Shown here piece by piece: positions 32,136 to 55,152 of a stretch of 64,000 nucleotides of DNA (within the stretch, counting starts at the first letter, position 1; the number at the start of each line of letters is the position of its first letter). The notes below the pieces were generated by a model. The model did not search any database and had not been told where the DNA came from. It saw only the letters and a program-made list of their open reading frames with translations. A program made the translations under genes and the position numbers. This DNA is from Symbiodinium natans. Lineage: Eukaryota > Sar > Dinophyceae > Suessiales > Symbiodiniaceae. Location of the stretch: positions 275,001-339,000 of the forward strand of contig CAJNDS010002177.1 of assembly GCA_905221605.1 (NCBI GenBank), in the 5' to 3' direction.

Positions 32136-33630
32136 TACCATGGGGGGGGGGGGGCCCAGGACGCTCGACGCTGAACCATATATACATATTTTTCCCTCAT
32201 GTTGGTTTAAGAGGATCATATACATGAATAGCTTTCTGAGGGTCTTAAGCGCCATCCTAGGGTGGTAGAGCTTGCACTTAAGGGCTCAAACTCCAGTCTA
32301 TGCCGAAAGGGCAAAGTTTGGTGTTCGGGGGCAGGGCTTAGAGATGTTTAGGATAGGAAAACTAAGTCGCCACAGCAAACACGTCGAAGCAGCCCCCCCC
32401 CCCCCCCTCAAAGAGCCCAGCACCCAGTCGCCCTAAGCTCCGCACCTGGCACCCATGAAGTTCAGCCCTAAGCCCTCACTTTTCAAACCTCCTAAGTCCT
32501 CTACCTGGACCCGACACCTCGACACCCCCCTCCCCCCCTTACTAAACCCCCAAACCCTAAACCCTAGAACCCTAAACCCTAGCCCCTAACCCCTAAACCC
32601 GAACCCCCAAACCCTGCTCTCCGGAAGGTGGCTGCCTCCACCCAGAGCTCGGCCAAAGCGATGCACATCGAGGCGCGGCTCAGGGGGGTTTAGGGGGGCC
32701 AGGGGGGTTAGGGGGGCTGCTAGGGGGGTTTAGGGTTTAGGGTTTAGGGTTCAGGGTTTAGGGTTTAGGGTTTAGGGGGGGTTAGGATTTAAGGGTTTGG
32801 GGGGGTTTATGCAAGATGTCATCGGACGTCCCATGTGAGAAGAATTAGGGGGCTTGGGGTTTAAGGGTTTTGGGGGGGTTTAGGGAGTTGGCGGTTCAGG
32901 GGGGTTCATGGGGTTTAGGGGGCTTCGGGGGCTTAGGGGCTTGGGGGCTTAGGGTTTAAGGTTTGGGGGGTTAGGGAGTTGGTGGTTTAGGGTTTTGGGG
33001 GGTTTAGGTGTTCAAGGGTTTCAGAGTTTAGGCATCAGGGCGTGCCAGTGCGCCCATCTTCCGAATGCATCCTTGCCTAACATAAGTACGTCCGAGCAAC
33101 CAGCACCCTTTCCTCGGCTTGCTAGGTTTCAGAAGCTACAACATCATCACAGGTTTGGGGGTGCAGAACTTATAGGGTTTAACAGTTTGTGAGGGAAGTT
33201 TCCTGTGAGGTGCTTCCCAGTTCATTCCAGTTGCACTTCCAAACTACCCCCCCCCCCCCAGTTGCCCGAAACCCTAAGCCCACGGTTTTCAGGACGGCCG
33301 GCCTTCACATCCAGGTTAGGCCCCCCCCCAAAGGCCCGAATCCCCGAACTCGCAAACTCCTAAACCCTGGACTGCGAGCTTCCGGCCTGGCCAGGTCCAC
33401 AGCTACAATGGGACCACGTTCAGGCCTGCTGCGCCGGAAGAAGTGCGGCCGAGTAGTTGGGCTTCAAAATCCGCAAGTCAATCTCCAAGCAAGCCACACA
33501 CATACGCACATACAGACAACATGCCGTTTGAAAACTAGCTCTTCGTCCCTGGTGCTGGAGCGTTCTCATCTTCAGGCCCCAGCAGAGTATCTTAAGTGCA
33601 GTATCTACAGTCTACCACACGGCCCCTCGA
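30040..33630. other. Presumed long introns before the PP2C catalytic domain
   Basis: Contains telomere-like arrays, long C and G runs and two weak exon candidates (32645-32700 and 33434-33466). No independent gene was recognised. Confidence 0.35.
31660..32160. repeat. Inverted block of C runs, TTTAGGG arrays and G runs
   Basis: C runs (31662-31722), TTTAGGG arrays (31738-31872 and 31935-32093) and a G run of about 31 bases (32104-32134) followed by another (32142-32154). The phrase CAATGGTACC before a C run (about 31702) is mirrored by GATACCATGG in the G-run part, so the outer parts are inverted copies. Homopolymer lengths may be inexact in the assembly. Confidence 0.8.
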
Positions 33631-33631
33631 G

Positions 33632-43817
<10,186 letters not shown>

Positions 43818-46800
43818 CCCCACAAGACATGTGCATCTGATCTTTCTGCATGTTGATATCGGGGTTGGCGTAGTTCATTGGGTAGATTCGTGCTGTGCTC
43901 ATTGGTTTCTGGGCCGACGTTCGACGGCTGTGGCTTTGTCTATCAAACTGCTCCATCGATGTAGCCAAACCCCTGCAGCGCAAAGAAGCCCAGATCCTAA
44001 AACGACACCTGAGTCGAACCCCTGGCAGATCGACAAGCAGAAGTCAGAGGGACTTATGTTGGCATCATTGGCCGGACTTGATCTCCCATTTGCTTGAGTC
44101 AAAGAACTTTCCGCACTTGAGCGGTCCGAGCAGAAACCCGTCGCAAGGTACTGCTGGTACAGCTTGGCAGTCCGATCGCCGAGGATTCTTGGTCCGAGAA
44201 TTCGGCGGCATAGGCGGGTGCTGATGTCTGAGACGAACGCCCCGAACCCTCATCACGGCTGCGTATACAAAAAGAGAAGAATTAATAAATGAATACATAA
44301 ATTAGTAAACAAATATATTCATACATATATATATATATATATATGTATGTAATACACATGTATATGATCAGTCTTATGGCTTTCAGAAGTTTCGCCATGC
44401 TTTTAGCTAGTGAGCAGCTTTCGAACTTGCACTTTCAAACGGGGATGGAGGGTTATCAGGGCGAGTTGACTTGTGCCAGCTTCGCGGGTGTCTTGCAGTC
44501 TCGCGGCAGCTGCTTATAGTGATCAGTGAACGCGGTGCCTTGTTTGGAGAGGACGTGTGTTCGGTCCGGTTGACAGGCTTTTTCTCCTTCCGCGTCGTGG
44601 CGCGGGGCAGCTGAGATTCTTCCGTGCTTGGAGGCGGCAGGCATGCCCATTGCAGCTGGGCTTACAGGTTTGGGGCTGGGGGCTTTATAGGCGTTCTTGG
44701 TTTCAGGGCTCGTACGACCTTGACCTGCATGGAAGCAGCCTTGATGCTTTTAAGAAGATGCTGCCTAGAGCTCAGCCCATCAGAACCACACGCCCCGTAC
44801 GCCAAGGCATGTTCGCAGTGGCGTGTCCCTGCGCTCCCGAGAGCAACTTTGCGTGTAGGGATGAGGAGCACTGCACTGGAGCTGTGTGACCGTACCCTGT
44901 TCATGCGCCCAGCTCCAAGGTTGGGACCTATAAGGGTGTTAGTATGGTTCTTCACAATTGTTCTGCCCGACTCCTCGAGTATTGCTATAAGGGAGGAGGG
45001 GAGGGTTAGACGACAAGGACCCGCATCAAAAGCTCAGCTGAATGCCATTCCCCTGAACCCTCAGCCCTAGATCCCTTCACTCTATGGGCACAGGTTTTGG
45101 AAGGGCTACGGCTTTTTTGCTTCAGGCTTGAACTTGTGAACGATTTGGGAAAGTATGCTGGTTCCCAGGAAGTCCCGAAGATCCCGAATAGGGGCCTTAA
45201 TAATTTGGGTTTTATAGGGGTTATTGCAGTATAATTATTAAAGGGACCACAAGGGAGTTTCCGATCCCATAGTAAACCCTAAACCCGAAATCCTAAACCC
45301 TAGGGTTTTTAGGGCTCTTTTGCAAGTGTGCGATGTCGACCCATGACTTTTCGACAGCTCCAAATCTCAATATGCCCCTGCGCTGCCGCACTGCTAGAGC
45401 TTCCGTGTTGCTGCAGTCAGTGTTATCTGCTATCATTGTTTTGACATCTTCATCTTCTACATATCATACATACATATCGTTAGATTAGATTTATAAATTC
45501 GCAAGAGGATCAGGAATTTGAAGCTTCGAAGTTGTGGGATGCCCCAGGGCCTTAAAGCTTCCTCGAAACCCGACACTTATCGCACAACAGGGTTTGGAAG
45601 TTTAGGGGGTTGGTTGGGTTTTCGGGGTAAGGCACCTAAATCAAAATAGCGGACACGACAACAAGAAGGCACGCAATTCAAGACAAGAGCGAAACGCCAT
45701 TTCCTCAGGAATCAACCTTAGGACAACCCTTGCGTTGTAGCATTTCTGATATTGCGCCATTCCTTCTGGAAAGGCTCAGCACGCATTCAGTTCTAGATTC
45801 TATAGCGTCTGAGTGCCTCACCCACAATACCCGGGATTCTGGGTAGATGGGGGGGGAGTCGTTCGGCAGTTAGTTGCGACGGCTGCAGTTGGGTTCAAGG
45901 TGTGTTTCTGTGCACGAGCAAACGAGATAGAAGAGACCTGTAGAACGGGGTCTACTAAGGATGTGAGAATCCCATTTCGGTCTTACTTCAAAAAATAGCA
46001 TTGAAGATGTGCGGTAGTTGGTGCCAGCACCTTTGCACAATATTGGAGTCTCAGAAGGAATGGGCGGGCCCGGCCAGAAGCACGAGAGGCCTCAGCCTCC
46101 ACTCGATCTTAGATGTTGTTAGTTTTAGGGTTTTAGGGTTTAGGGTTTAGGGCTTTGTTTTTGATTGTAGCCTGGTGCATAGGGCCGAGTGCTGGGCCGC
46201 GCCCATTCCCGGCCACGGAATCCTCAGATGATGGCGCCAAGGCCATGCCAGCCAGTTCTTCGTTTATTGCATAGCCCTCCAGACCCTCAAAAGAACCTGA
46301 GGCCACAAGGTGCGAAAGAAGAGGCAAGCCTTTGTCATAGTTGGGTAGCATTTTACATTTTTAGGGGTGGGGGTACTCAAGCCCAATAAGATCCCAATAA
46401 GGAATAGAAATTTAGATTCTGAATATTATCCCAACCATGAACTAGTAATGACTCCAAGCACCTCTACCTAACCCGGACACGCCACCTCGCCTGCGAAACT
46501 TTCTATACGATCCCGGCCTGCCAGCATTCTGCCAAGGGTTTTGTAGGTTAGGGTCGGGCTTTACCGGCACCCTGCCTTGGCGCAGTCAACTATTCTACCT
46601 GCAGTTGTGTGATCCAAGCCGTGGCATAATGGACCAGCCGGCGCTTGCTTAGAACACATCATGGTGGTCCACAGCCCCAAGTGTTTACCTGTTGCTGCCG
46701 CCGGTTTGGTTGCCGTGCTTGTGAAGACCTCAACATTTGCTGAATCACAGTTTTCTAATCAGGGCTGGCTACCATGCTGAAGTTGGTACTGTCTACCTCT

Positions 46801-46829
46801 CTATGCTTTAAACCTAGACTTTGCACCAC
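43818..46829. other. Expected PP2C C-terminus and intergenic DNA, not resolved
   Basis: A possible exon at about 46053-46105 (frame with GMGGPGQKHERPQPPLDL after a TCTCAG acceptor) might end the PP2C protein. Also present are a (TA)n tract (44320-44345) and a dispersed element copy at 45222-45275. No other gene recognised. Confidence 0.35.
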
Positions 46830-46867
46830 ATGTCCTTCGCGCAACTGACCAAGCACAGCCCCAACAA
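46830..46867 (+). CDS. Putative first exon of a downstream gene (MSFAQLTKHSPN)
   Basis: The ATG at 46830 begins MSFAQLTKHSPN and a split codon at a consensus GT donor (GTAAGAG, 46868). Reading through gives a stop at once, which favours a donor here. It may begin the gene whose exons follow to about 61.8 kb; the link is inferred from strand and position only. Confidence 0.45.
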
Positions 46868-47382
46868 GTAAGAGCTTTATGCGAACATCCTCATGTGTGA
46901 GCTACACTGAGCTTCAGGATACGGTAAGTAGTATCGAGCGCTAGGGACGTTAGAGTGCCGTTCGGGTTGAGGGTGTAGATGGTGTTCCGACAGGTTCTGC
47001 AGACCAATTCCCCAAGTTTAGGGTTTAGGGTTTAGGGGTCTGATTTTGAAGTTTTAGACCGAGACACGGCTCAGTAAGATGTGTTCGGGTCTAGAATGTG
47101 AATCGTCGGATGTTGAAGACGCTTGGTCACGCTACGTCGCTACATGTTCACTTACTTGAAGACTTCGGATTCGTGCAGCATGTCGTGCAACTTCCACCCT
47201 ACAAGACGCGACAGTTTGGATCAGACCGCTCTCAACAAGTTGGGTTCCTGGTGGCACAAGTGCTAAAGCTCTTGGGCATGATGTCCGCATGGCGGATGCT
47301 ACAGTTTTCCAGTCCTCACTCGTCAATCCTGAACCTGAATCTAACGCCTCACCTGCCAATTGCTTCTGCCCTAGCACCCAAG

Positions 47383-47498
47383 CCCCTAAACCCTAAACCC
47401 TAAACCCTAAACCCTAAACCCTAAACCCTAAACCCTAAACCCTAAACCCTAAACCCTAAACCCTAAACCCTAAACCCTAAACCCTAAACCCTAAACCT
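47383..47498. repeat. CCCTAAA array, about 16 units
   Basis: Nearly perfect units. No exon could be placed immediately downstream. Confidence 0.97.
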
Positions 47499-48314
47499 AA
47501 ACCTCTGTCCAGAATGTCCATCGGTAGCTCCAGGGCCCACGACCAGGGCGCACGACCAGGGCGATGCAGCGGTTAGAGCTCTTGGACGAAACAGGTCTAG
47601 GATCTAAACCAATCGTTTGAGAACCCCTTCCATGCCCCAAACCCTCTAAACTTTCTAAGCCTAAAGCCCACCCCAAACCCTAGAAACCCTCTAAACCTAA
47701 AGCCTTTCAAAATCTCAGCCCTGCCATCCTCCGCCTTCGCCGCCACCTGGTGCCCACTTGCAGCTTGCTGCCCAAGGCTTCAAGGGGAGACCCTCGCCAC
47801 GACTCTGCAGAGCATGTTTTTGAGTGTAGGGGCTGACTGTGTTTTCGGGTTTGTTGGGCTAGGGACACGCTAAACTTCGCTAAGCCCTTTGGCCCCTTTG
47901 GCTTGGGGAGATGGCGCGGCACAAGAACAGTTTTGGGCGAGCGCTTGCCAGTCTCCACCGTTCTATCGTTCCTTGCTCCGGCAACCGTCATACATGACTC
48001 TACCCTAAACCCTTACTTAACCCTAAACCCTTGTAAACCCCAAACCCTAAACCCGCTTCTTTTGCCTCCTGGCCTCTTCTCTCGGGACGACGACGAATGT
48101 CGGATTTTCAAGTCTGAGGTCCATGTGCCATAATCGTAGTATAGTAGTATAGTTTTGTAGTATAGTACATGAAGCCTTGCAGAATCAGGGCTAATAAGGT
48201 GGGGATTCCAGACCTAGTCCGATTCAGGCTCACAAAGGGTCCCTAAGCCTCCTGGCCTAAACCCTAAACCCTAAACCCTAAACCCTAAACCAGGTTTAGG
48301 GATCAGGGGTTCAG

Positions 48315-48375
48315 TTCATGAACCCTGAAGCGCCTCCCCTTGGAGAGAACGCCTCGTTGCCTCGACTTCCAGACT
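48315..48375 (+). CDS. Putative coding exon (FMNPEAPPLGENASLPRLPD)
   Basis: Acceptor GTTCAG|T, then FMNPEAPPLGENASLPRLPD and a split codon at a GC donor. A CCCTAAA array lies just upstream (48258-48291). Protein not recognised. Confidence 0.5.
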
Positions 48376-48667
48376 GCAGAAGCCAGTGCGTGCCGGAAGG
48401 TTCATGTGGTCCCTGCTGGGATTCTTATTGCAATACGGAGCCTTAGTTGTACTTACGTAGGGGTGCCCGAAAAGGGACCAGAACTTGAAATACCCCTATA
48501 ATGGCACCCGCTGTGTGCGGGTGTAGTTGCAGGTATTGCGTTGTGGTAGGCTGTTTCCTAACTGACGGTCAAGTGGGAACAAGTTGTGCAGTATTTCGGC
48601 TTCGGTGACTTCTTGCTGTCATCTGCTTCCTGGCCGTCATGTGTATGGAGGAAACACATCACCTCAA

Positions 48668-48871
48668 AGATAGGAAGAAGTACGATTTGTTGCCAGGAGT
48701 TGGGGCTTGATTGTCAAGGATGGGAAGAAGTACGATTTGTTGCAGCTGGTTGGGGGCTTGATTGTCAAAGGTTGGAAGAAGTACGGTTGCCGCCGGTATG
48801 GGCTTGATTGGCAAAGATGGGAAGAAGTACGATGTTGCCGCTGGTTTGGGCGAAAAAGTACGATTTGTTGC
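48668..48871. repeat. Minisatellite, about 55-bp unit, four to five copies
   Basis: The recurring core GGGAAGAAGTACGATTTGTT plus GGGCTTGATTGTCAA is spaced about 45-60 bp apart with copy-to-copy changes. Open frames on both strands across it are repeat translations. Confidence 0.9.
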
Positions 48872-49446
48872 CTGGTGGCACTTGTGGCTTAACATTTGTG
48901 ATAACAGGACACTGGTCGAATCAGGTCGACCTATAAGTGTTGTCAAACTGTGCTGGTGGTTCTACCTTGCCGTGTGGTTTAGGGTCTAGGGTTTAGGCTT
49001 TAGGGTTCCGGGTTTAGGGAGAGTGATGTCACAACGTTTTCTGGACGAAGGCTTTGCAAGTGCTGCACTCATGAAAGTCCATGGCGCTCAACCATACTGC
49101 AAAGTGTCATCTGGCTACCCTTCGGCTTTCACGCGTGTTGGCTTAGGCTCTTACCAGGAAGTGTCCACAGTCCCAACGATACTTTAAGTCTAGCAACTAG
49201 ATATATCGCAAACATGACGAGCAATTTTTTTACACCGTGGCTTGGCACACAATCCAGCATTGACGGCATACGCCCCGACCCACGAAGAGCCGGCACGGGA
49301 CAGGACTCTTGAAGTTCAGATGCCGGGTGTCAACAGAGGCACCGGCTTCACCCCATCACGATCTGCAGCTGCTAGGGTGGCAGCATGACCGTCTTGCGCA
49401 AGGTTGCGGGGCCGAAACACAAAACACCCTGAACTTCCCCGAGCCG

Positions 49447-49496
49447 ATATATGTATATATATATATATATATATCTATCTATATATATATATATGG
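49447..49496. repeat. (TA)n microsatellite
   Basis: Two TA blocks separated by ATCTATCTA. Confidence 0.95.
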
Positions 49497-51020
49497 TAAG
49501 CTCTGACATCGAGCTGATATGCGTCTCATGTGAGTCTTACCGGAGCTAGCTGTCACGGGCTTCTGGCAACATCCACGGTGCCTAAACCCTATATACGCCC
49601 CAGGAGCAGACTCAACGGAGTTCCCTTTGTTGGTTTACCATAAACTCTATACACCCTAGGGCTAGGTTTTAGTTTTTTGTTCTTGTTTCTGGCAGAATCT
49701 GGATCGGGCTTCTGTTTCGACAGCCTACCTTCAAAGCGGCTTCTTCAACTGTCATACAGAAGAGCTTCAGCTATGGCAGACTTCCAATAGTCCTGAGATG
49801 TTTGGGTAGGTCCCGTTGAGAAATTGACAACCCAGTTTTTTAAATTGTGGTTTGCTTTTAGGCAGACATGCAAGAATCCTGCACAAAGGGTTTCTAAGAA
49901 CAGCAGGATGGGAAGCCTTATGTCAGGTCTTCAGGGAACTGTTTGGAGGCCCACGGAACCTGAACATCTGCAACAGAACTGCAAGACGGCTTTCCTGTTG
50001 TCCTGTCCGTTTGCCAAATATGCGGCTGTCACGAGGTCCTCTCGCCTTCAATCGGTCCATGGGGTTGCCTTTCTCCAGTTGGAGCCTTTGGGAGATACAA
50101 GCAGTCTTGAGAATATTTGAGAATGCATATGATGTCATCAGACCCGGGAGAGTAAGTTCATGAACTAAGGCGAACGATCTATGTCAGTCTACTTTTCTGA
50201 AGATTAATGGGCTGAAATGAGTACGGCCGCCTTCATTACGGTCCTAAGCAAAATCGCCCGAAGCCCTAAACTGTCTTGGACCAGGAGAGGTTCGTGCACA
50301 GCTTGTTGCATTGGCACTTGCACGCCAATCCCTGTGACATGCGGAAGCGCATTCCCTCCTCGAAATCTGAACCCTCTGCAATCCGATTCCCGTGCCCGCA
50401 TTCATCCAGCCTTGCCTCCTGCCGGCCGGGTGGGAGCTGAAGTATACAAAGCGTAGTTTTTCCGCAGAGGCATGCACTTCAGTAAAGATGGCTGCGGAGC
50501 CAGATAGGTGAGACTGGATGATGCTGGGTGCGTGGCTATAACAACGCTCTTGGTCCGAGGCTACAAAGTCAGGGGCCAGGTTTTTGCACATATCTACTGT
50601 TTCTTTCAACAGAATGGCATCATCATAGCAAAGAAGAGTCTCGAGTCTCGTTTCTACAACGGAGGCAGAGGTAGTTCGACTGAGGGAGCGCCACCCCCTC
50701 ACCATCGGGCTCACAGTTGGAGCGCCTACTTTGGCTCTCCATTTCCCCGCTGGGGTGGCATCCATGTCTCATAGAAAATTTGGCAGGTGCCGGCCGTCTA
50801 CTAGAAGCTACTCTATAGCAACTCTGGCTTTGGACATGGCGCAGGTGTCTCTGGGGCCCACATGTATGATTGTTTCCCGACCATTGGGGGGGCTCCCCTT
50901 GATATTCTTCAAAGTACCCCACCTCGGCGGTTACAGTATGCAGGCCAGGGCAGTTTGTGTACCTGGGTGGCCTAAAGCGCCTCTATAAGCCCGCTTCGAA
51001 TAGGTTCAGGCTTCTAACAG

Positions 51021-51062
51021 GGTGGCACCGCCGACCTCAACTGCGCTTCCCAGCCCATTGAG
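51021..51062 (+). CDS. Putative coding exon (GGTADLNCASQPIE)
   Basis: Acceptor AACAG|G, 14 codons in phase 0 reading GGTADLNCASQPIE, then a GC donor (GCTGGG). Both borders match the style of the proven genes. Confidence 0.55.
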
Positions 51063-51849
51063 GCTGGGGTTGGGCTAGGGTTTAGGTTTTAGGGCTTCGG
51101 GCTTAGGGCTAAGGGCTCAGGGCTTGGGGTTGGGTTGAGGGTTAAGGGTTTAGGGTACTCGGTTTTGTTCGTGTAAGCTTGAGGTTACTCTTGATTCATA
51201 AGGACTTCCAGAATGGCTTGGGGTAGTAAAAGGTGCTCTCCCAGAGGGTTCTGGTGAGAGGGCTCCAAAGTAGAAAATAATCATCGTCTCGGGGGTACAG
51301 GATTCAGGCTGGCGGGCTCAGTATGCCAGTGAGGAGTTTTGTGGTACTGAGCTTGCCGGGCGCACGTGGACAAACAGCCCTGTGCATCTTGAACACAGCC
51401 GCAGGCAAGTGCATTCCGCAGCGTGCAAATTTGGAGCCAGCGCCTTACTCGGAAGATTTCAGTTCAAAGTAGATACACGCAGCTTCGATGTACCCCAATG
51501 TCGCCCCTTCCCCCCCCCCTTCCCCCCCCACTCCAATTCATCCTCTTCTCCCCAGGTCGAAGCAGCGTCCTGGTGCGTTATAGACTTGATATGCAGCGGC
51601 TTTTGCTGAGACATTTGAAGAAAAGGGCCGACGTGCCATGCCATGTTTTGGGCTTGGCTTTGGGGCATCTTGCAGGGCTTTCGCCTGGATGGTTTAGGGT
51701 TTAGGGTTTAGGGTTCAGGGTTTAGGGGAGGGTTTAGTTAGGTATACGGGGGGGTGGGTGGGTTAGCTTAGCCCGATCTGCAGTGTTCCCTGGTCCTAGA
51801 GTATGCTTCTTGAGCACCAGGAACATACCCGTATCCCCACTTTGGTCAG

Positions 51850-51904
51850 CTTGGAGCGCGAACTTAGCTTTCGCTTTCGCCACCGGCCTCGGCGCCCCCG
51901 GCAG
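51850..51904 (+). CDS. Putative coding exon (WSANLAFAFATGLGAPG)
   Basis: Acceptor GGTCAG|C, then WSANLAFAFATGLGAPG with a split codon at a GT donor (51905). Another frame is also open, so the reading is likely but not certain. Confidence 0.5.
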
Positions 51905-52480
51905 GTTTGAAGTTACTTTTCAATCGGGCCTAAGTGAGGCCCCGTTCATTCCCTGCCAACTCCTTGAGCAGCTCAACTGCAATCCCAGCAGGTCTCAACC
52001 CGCTTCACTTCCCGGCCAGAAAAGCCCCAGCTGGCGCACCCTGTGGGGACATTCACCTTCTGCATCGCCGTGGTGGCAGGGGGCAAGGAAAGCATCTATC
52101 AGAAAGCAGCCATACTCCGACGAAGAAGTCGAGACCCACCTGCGTTCACCCTTAAGCTCTGAGCCCACGCGCACGGACGAAGCACTGACCAGGGAAGCTG
52201 AACCCGTGCGACATGGCTTCCCATGGCTCCCCGGCCTTGGCCCCTGCTGCTGGCCGGGGCAGTGGCCTGGAACTTGTCGGCACCCCGCGAGCACGAGGAG
52301 GGCGGACGGGGGGGAGGCAGACGAAGGTTGATGTAGGTGTTCAAGGGTTTGTATGTAGGGTTTACTCTGCAGTTTTATACCCGACATAGCGCGTGCAGCT
52401 GCGAGCGTCAGCTGCGGCACGAGATGTAGAGGGAGAGCAAGAGCGAGAGAGAGGTAGACCCAGCCCAGAGATAGAGGGAG

Positions 52481-52483
52481 ACC

Positions 52484-52523
<40 letters not shown>

Positions 52524-52626
52524 GAGAGAGTGAGAGAGTGAGAGAGTGAGAGAGTGAGAGAGTGAGAGAGTGAGAGAGTGAGAGAGTGAGAGAGTGAGAG
52601 AGTGAGAGAGTGAGAGAGAGAGAGAG
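52481..52626. repeat. (GA)n with GAGAGAGTGA units
   Basis: A GA microsatellite interrupted by regularly spaced GT steps (AGTGAGAG units). It explains the Ser/Leu/Thr/His-rich frame on the minus strand (51995-52789), which is not a gene. Confidence 0.97.
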
Positions 52627-52831
52627 ACTGACAGATTGGGCAGACAGACAGAGAGTGAGAGTGGAGTGTAGTCATTCGTGCAGTAGCCTGGCTTGGATTA
52701 TAGGATGTAGAGCCTTCCCATGCCCTGGAGCAGAGGCCTTTCTTCTGATTGACTGTGTGGCCGCAGCATCGCGACTCCCAAAGCATCACGCCCCAAACAG
52801 GACTTTTACGCTTTCCTGCTTCACATCACAG

Positions 52832-52865
52832 AGGGCCAGCCAGAGCTGCGCCAGTTCCTTGTGAG
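52832..52865 (+). CDS. Putative coding micro-exon (GQPELRQFLV)
   Basis: Acceptor ATCACAG|A, then GQPELRQFLV and a split codon at a GC donor (52866). Not assigned. Confidence 0.45.
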
Positions 52866-53511
52866 GCGCTGGGGCGTCTTGGGATCGTAGAGGTCATGAC
52901 GTGCTTGTTCCGGGTCCAGTGGTCCAAAGTCTTGCAGATGCAGGTTTTTGAGAGTTTGCAGCACGTGTACTCTAAAGACTGCTAGTGGCTAGCGGGTGCA
53001 GATCCATGCACAAGTTAGATCTTCTGGCTGGTGTTGCACAGAGTACGCTAGATGTCGAGACACCCAAAGACCCAATTAATGTCAGGTGCTACACGTCTAG
53101 GAGCGACTGGTAGTCACTATCTCGGTGTTGTCGTGAGTAATTCGGCATATATGGCCCAGAATGTGCCAAACACGCTTCGTCTGCCTCCGCATGGATCCAT
53201 ACTACGGCAGGGAACCGCAACATGCCTACACCTATTGCGCAACCCGTGACCTACACCTCACCCTCAACGACCCCTATAGGCCCCCTCTCCTCACCCCCTA
53301 CACAGCCGGCGCCCCTTAAACCCCAAAGAGGAAGATGCTCCTTCATCTCACCACCCCGGCTTGGGCGGGCGCCCAGTGTCCGGCTCCGACCCATGGCGAG
53401 ACTTTCAGGGTTTATAAGGGCCCCCAGTGACTGAGCATGTCATGGAGCATGTCTTACTAGTAGCTCGCTTGCAAAAGCAAAGTGGCATAGCTTCTGCCGA
53501 TGTTTTGCGAG

Positions 53512-53578
53512 GAATCGCGCTTCGAGACGTGGCGACGGCGGGCCGGCCGAGGACGAACCGGGCTGTGAGGGACATGGG
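53512..53578 (+). CDS. Putative coding exon (IALRDVATAGRPRTNRAVRD)
   Basis: Acceptor TGCGAG|G, phase 1; reads IALRDVATAGRPRTNRAVRD then Met, ending at a good GT donor (GTGAGC at 53579). Read-through would hit a stop, supporting the donor. Family not recognised. Confidence 0.55.
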
Positions 53579-54381
53579 GTGAGCTTTGGTTCAGGGTTTT
53601 GAGAGTTTAGGGTCTAGGGTTTAGGGTTTAGGGTTACCGAAGATCCCAAAGCAGCCCCTTACAAGCCTCGACAGCCACAAACGGGTAACCTTCCGAAGGC
53701 CTTTAGCTTCCAAAGCCCTGAAGGAAGTTCCGAAAGCCTGACAAGCCCTCAACCCAGAATCATTCCTACACTCATAGACCCCAACTGTAGATAGACACTA
53801 GTAGACCCTTACAATTTTTGAGGTGCTGAGTTTTCCTGGAGATATTGAAGGCGGCTGCGAAAGATTGCCGGCAAAACAGCATCGTAAAATGCGCTTGCTC
53901 GGATGGGTTTTCATTTTATCTGCTTCCAGCCAAGGCAAAGAAAGTTGCCGCTTGACACAAAATGTCGACGCGTTCGTGTTGCATGCGGTTGAGTGTTAAA
54001 GTTCGCAAATTCCAAACCATGATCAATAAGCACCTTTGCCAAGTATCAAGTGGCTCCAAAGAAGATAATCACAATTGGCTCCAAAGCAAAGAACCCAAAT
54101 TCACACCACACATGCGGTCTCTTGCCGAAAAAATCGAAATTTTCCAAAGGGCGCTAAAGCCAAAGCCGCTAGGATCGCCAGGGCTATGGTGAGTAGATGA
54201 GACTGGAAAAGGTACCCCATAATGAAACTGCCCATTTAATAGAATTAACAACAATAACCATAATAGTAACAATAGCAAAAAACCATAGTAATAATCAGCA
54301 GAAGAGGAAGCATAGTAATAATCATAATCATCAACATCATCATAATCAGAATCATATTGAGGGTCCCGGGTTTCCCTTGAG

Positions 54382-54420
54382 GCCTTGGAGATCGTGAGCC
54401 TCATTGCCACGCCAGTCGAG
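54382..54420 (+). CDS. Putative coding exon (ALEIVSLIATPVE)
   Basis: Acceptor CTTGAG|G, phase 0 at both ends, 13 codons ALEIVSLIATPVE, GC donor at 54421. Confidence 0.55.
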
Positions 54421-54839
54421 GCGCGTGCGAGTCTTACCTTTTGTAGCCCCAAAATCCCTTAATCGTATTCCCCTATAAGCCCCTATTTCTCTACCTTATG
54501 GAGCCCCTAAATAGCCTTAGTGGGGTTTCGGGCAGTGCGGGTGCGATTTTGGGGCTGTGTCGGGTTTCTAGGGTTGTCGCTGAAGACCGGCCTCCAGATT
54601 TGTGAAGGCCTTTTCGTGCTTGAGGTAGGTCTGTAGAGTGCAGGCTTTCAGCTGAGAGAGCAGCTGTTGGCTGTTGAGGTCGAAGCTTCCCTTCATCCCT
54701 GGAATTCCCTCAAATCAGGGTCCCGGTTCCCGTGTTTACCCACCCCTCCCCCCCCTCTCGTAGAATCCCACATTAAGAGGAGTGTGAAATAAAATGCGGA
54801 AACCGCTCATCTTACAACTTAAAGGAAAAATGATTGTAC

Positions 54840-54895
54840 CCTCCTCCCCTCCCCTCCCCTTCCCTCCCCTCCCCTCCCCCTCCCCCCCTCCTAGG
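54840..54895. repeat. CCCCT pyrimidine-rich microsatellite
   Basis: CTCCCCTCCCCTCCCCTTCCC and similar units on the + strand. Confidence 0.9.
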
Positions 54896-54998
54896 CTTGT
54901 CTTGAGGGAGCTTTGCTCCTATCCCCAGTCTGGCCTTTGAGCTTCAAGGTTGCCAGGCTTAGGGCTGTTTAGGTTTAGGGTTTAGGGTTTAGGGTTTA

Positions 54999-55152
54999 GG
55001 GCTGTAGGGCTGTAGGGCTGTAGGGCTGTAGGGCTGTAGGGCTGTAGGGCTGTAGGGCTGTGGGCTGTAGGGCTGTAGGGCTGTAGGGCTGTAGGGCTGT
55101 AGGGCCGTAGGACTGTAGGGCTGTAGGGCTGTAGGGCTGTAGGGTTGTAGGC
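54999..55152. repeat. CTGTAGGG eight-base repeat array
   Basis: About 19 units of CTGTAGGG directly after canonical TTTAGGG units (54968-54998), with rare variants (CCGTAGGG, ACTGTAGGG). It looks like local amplification of a mutated telomere-like unit. Confidence 0.96.

Noticed and set aside
51995-52789. 264-codon minus-strand frame rich in Ser, Leu, His, Thr
   Set aside because: Most of it is the translated GA microsatellite; the remainder opposes likely plus-strand exons.
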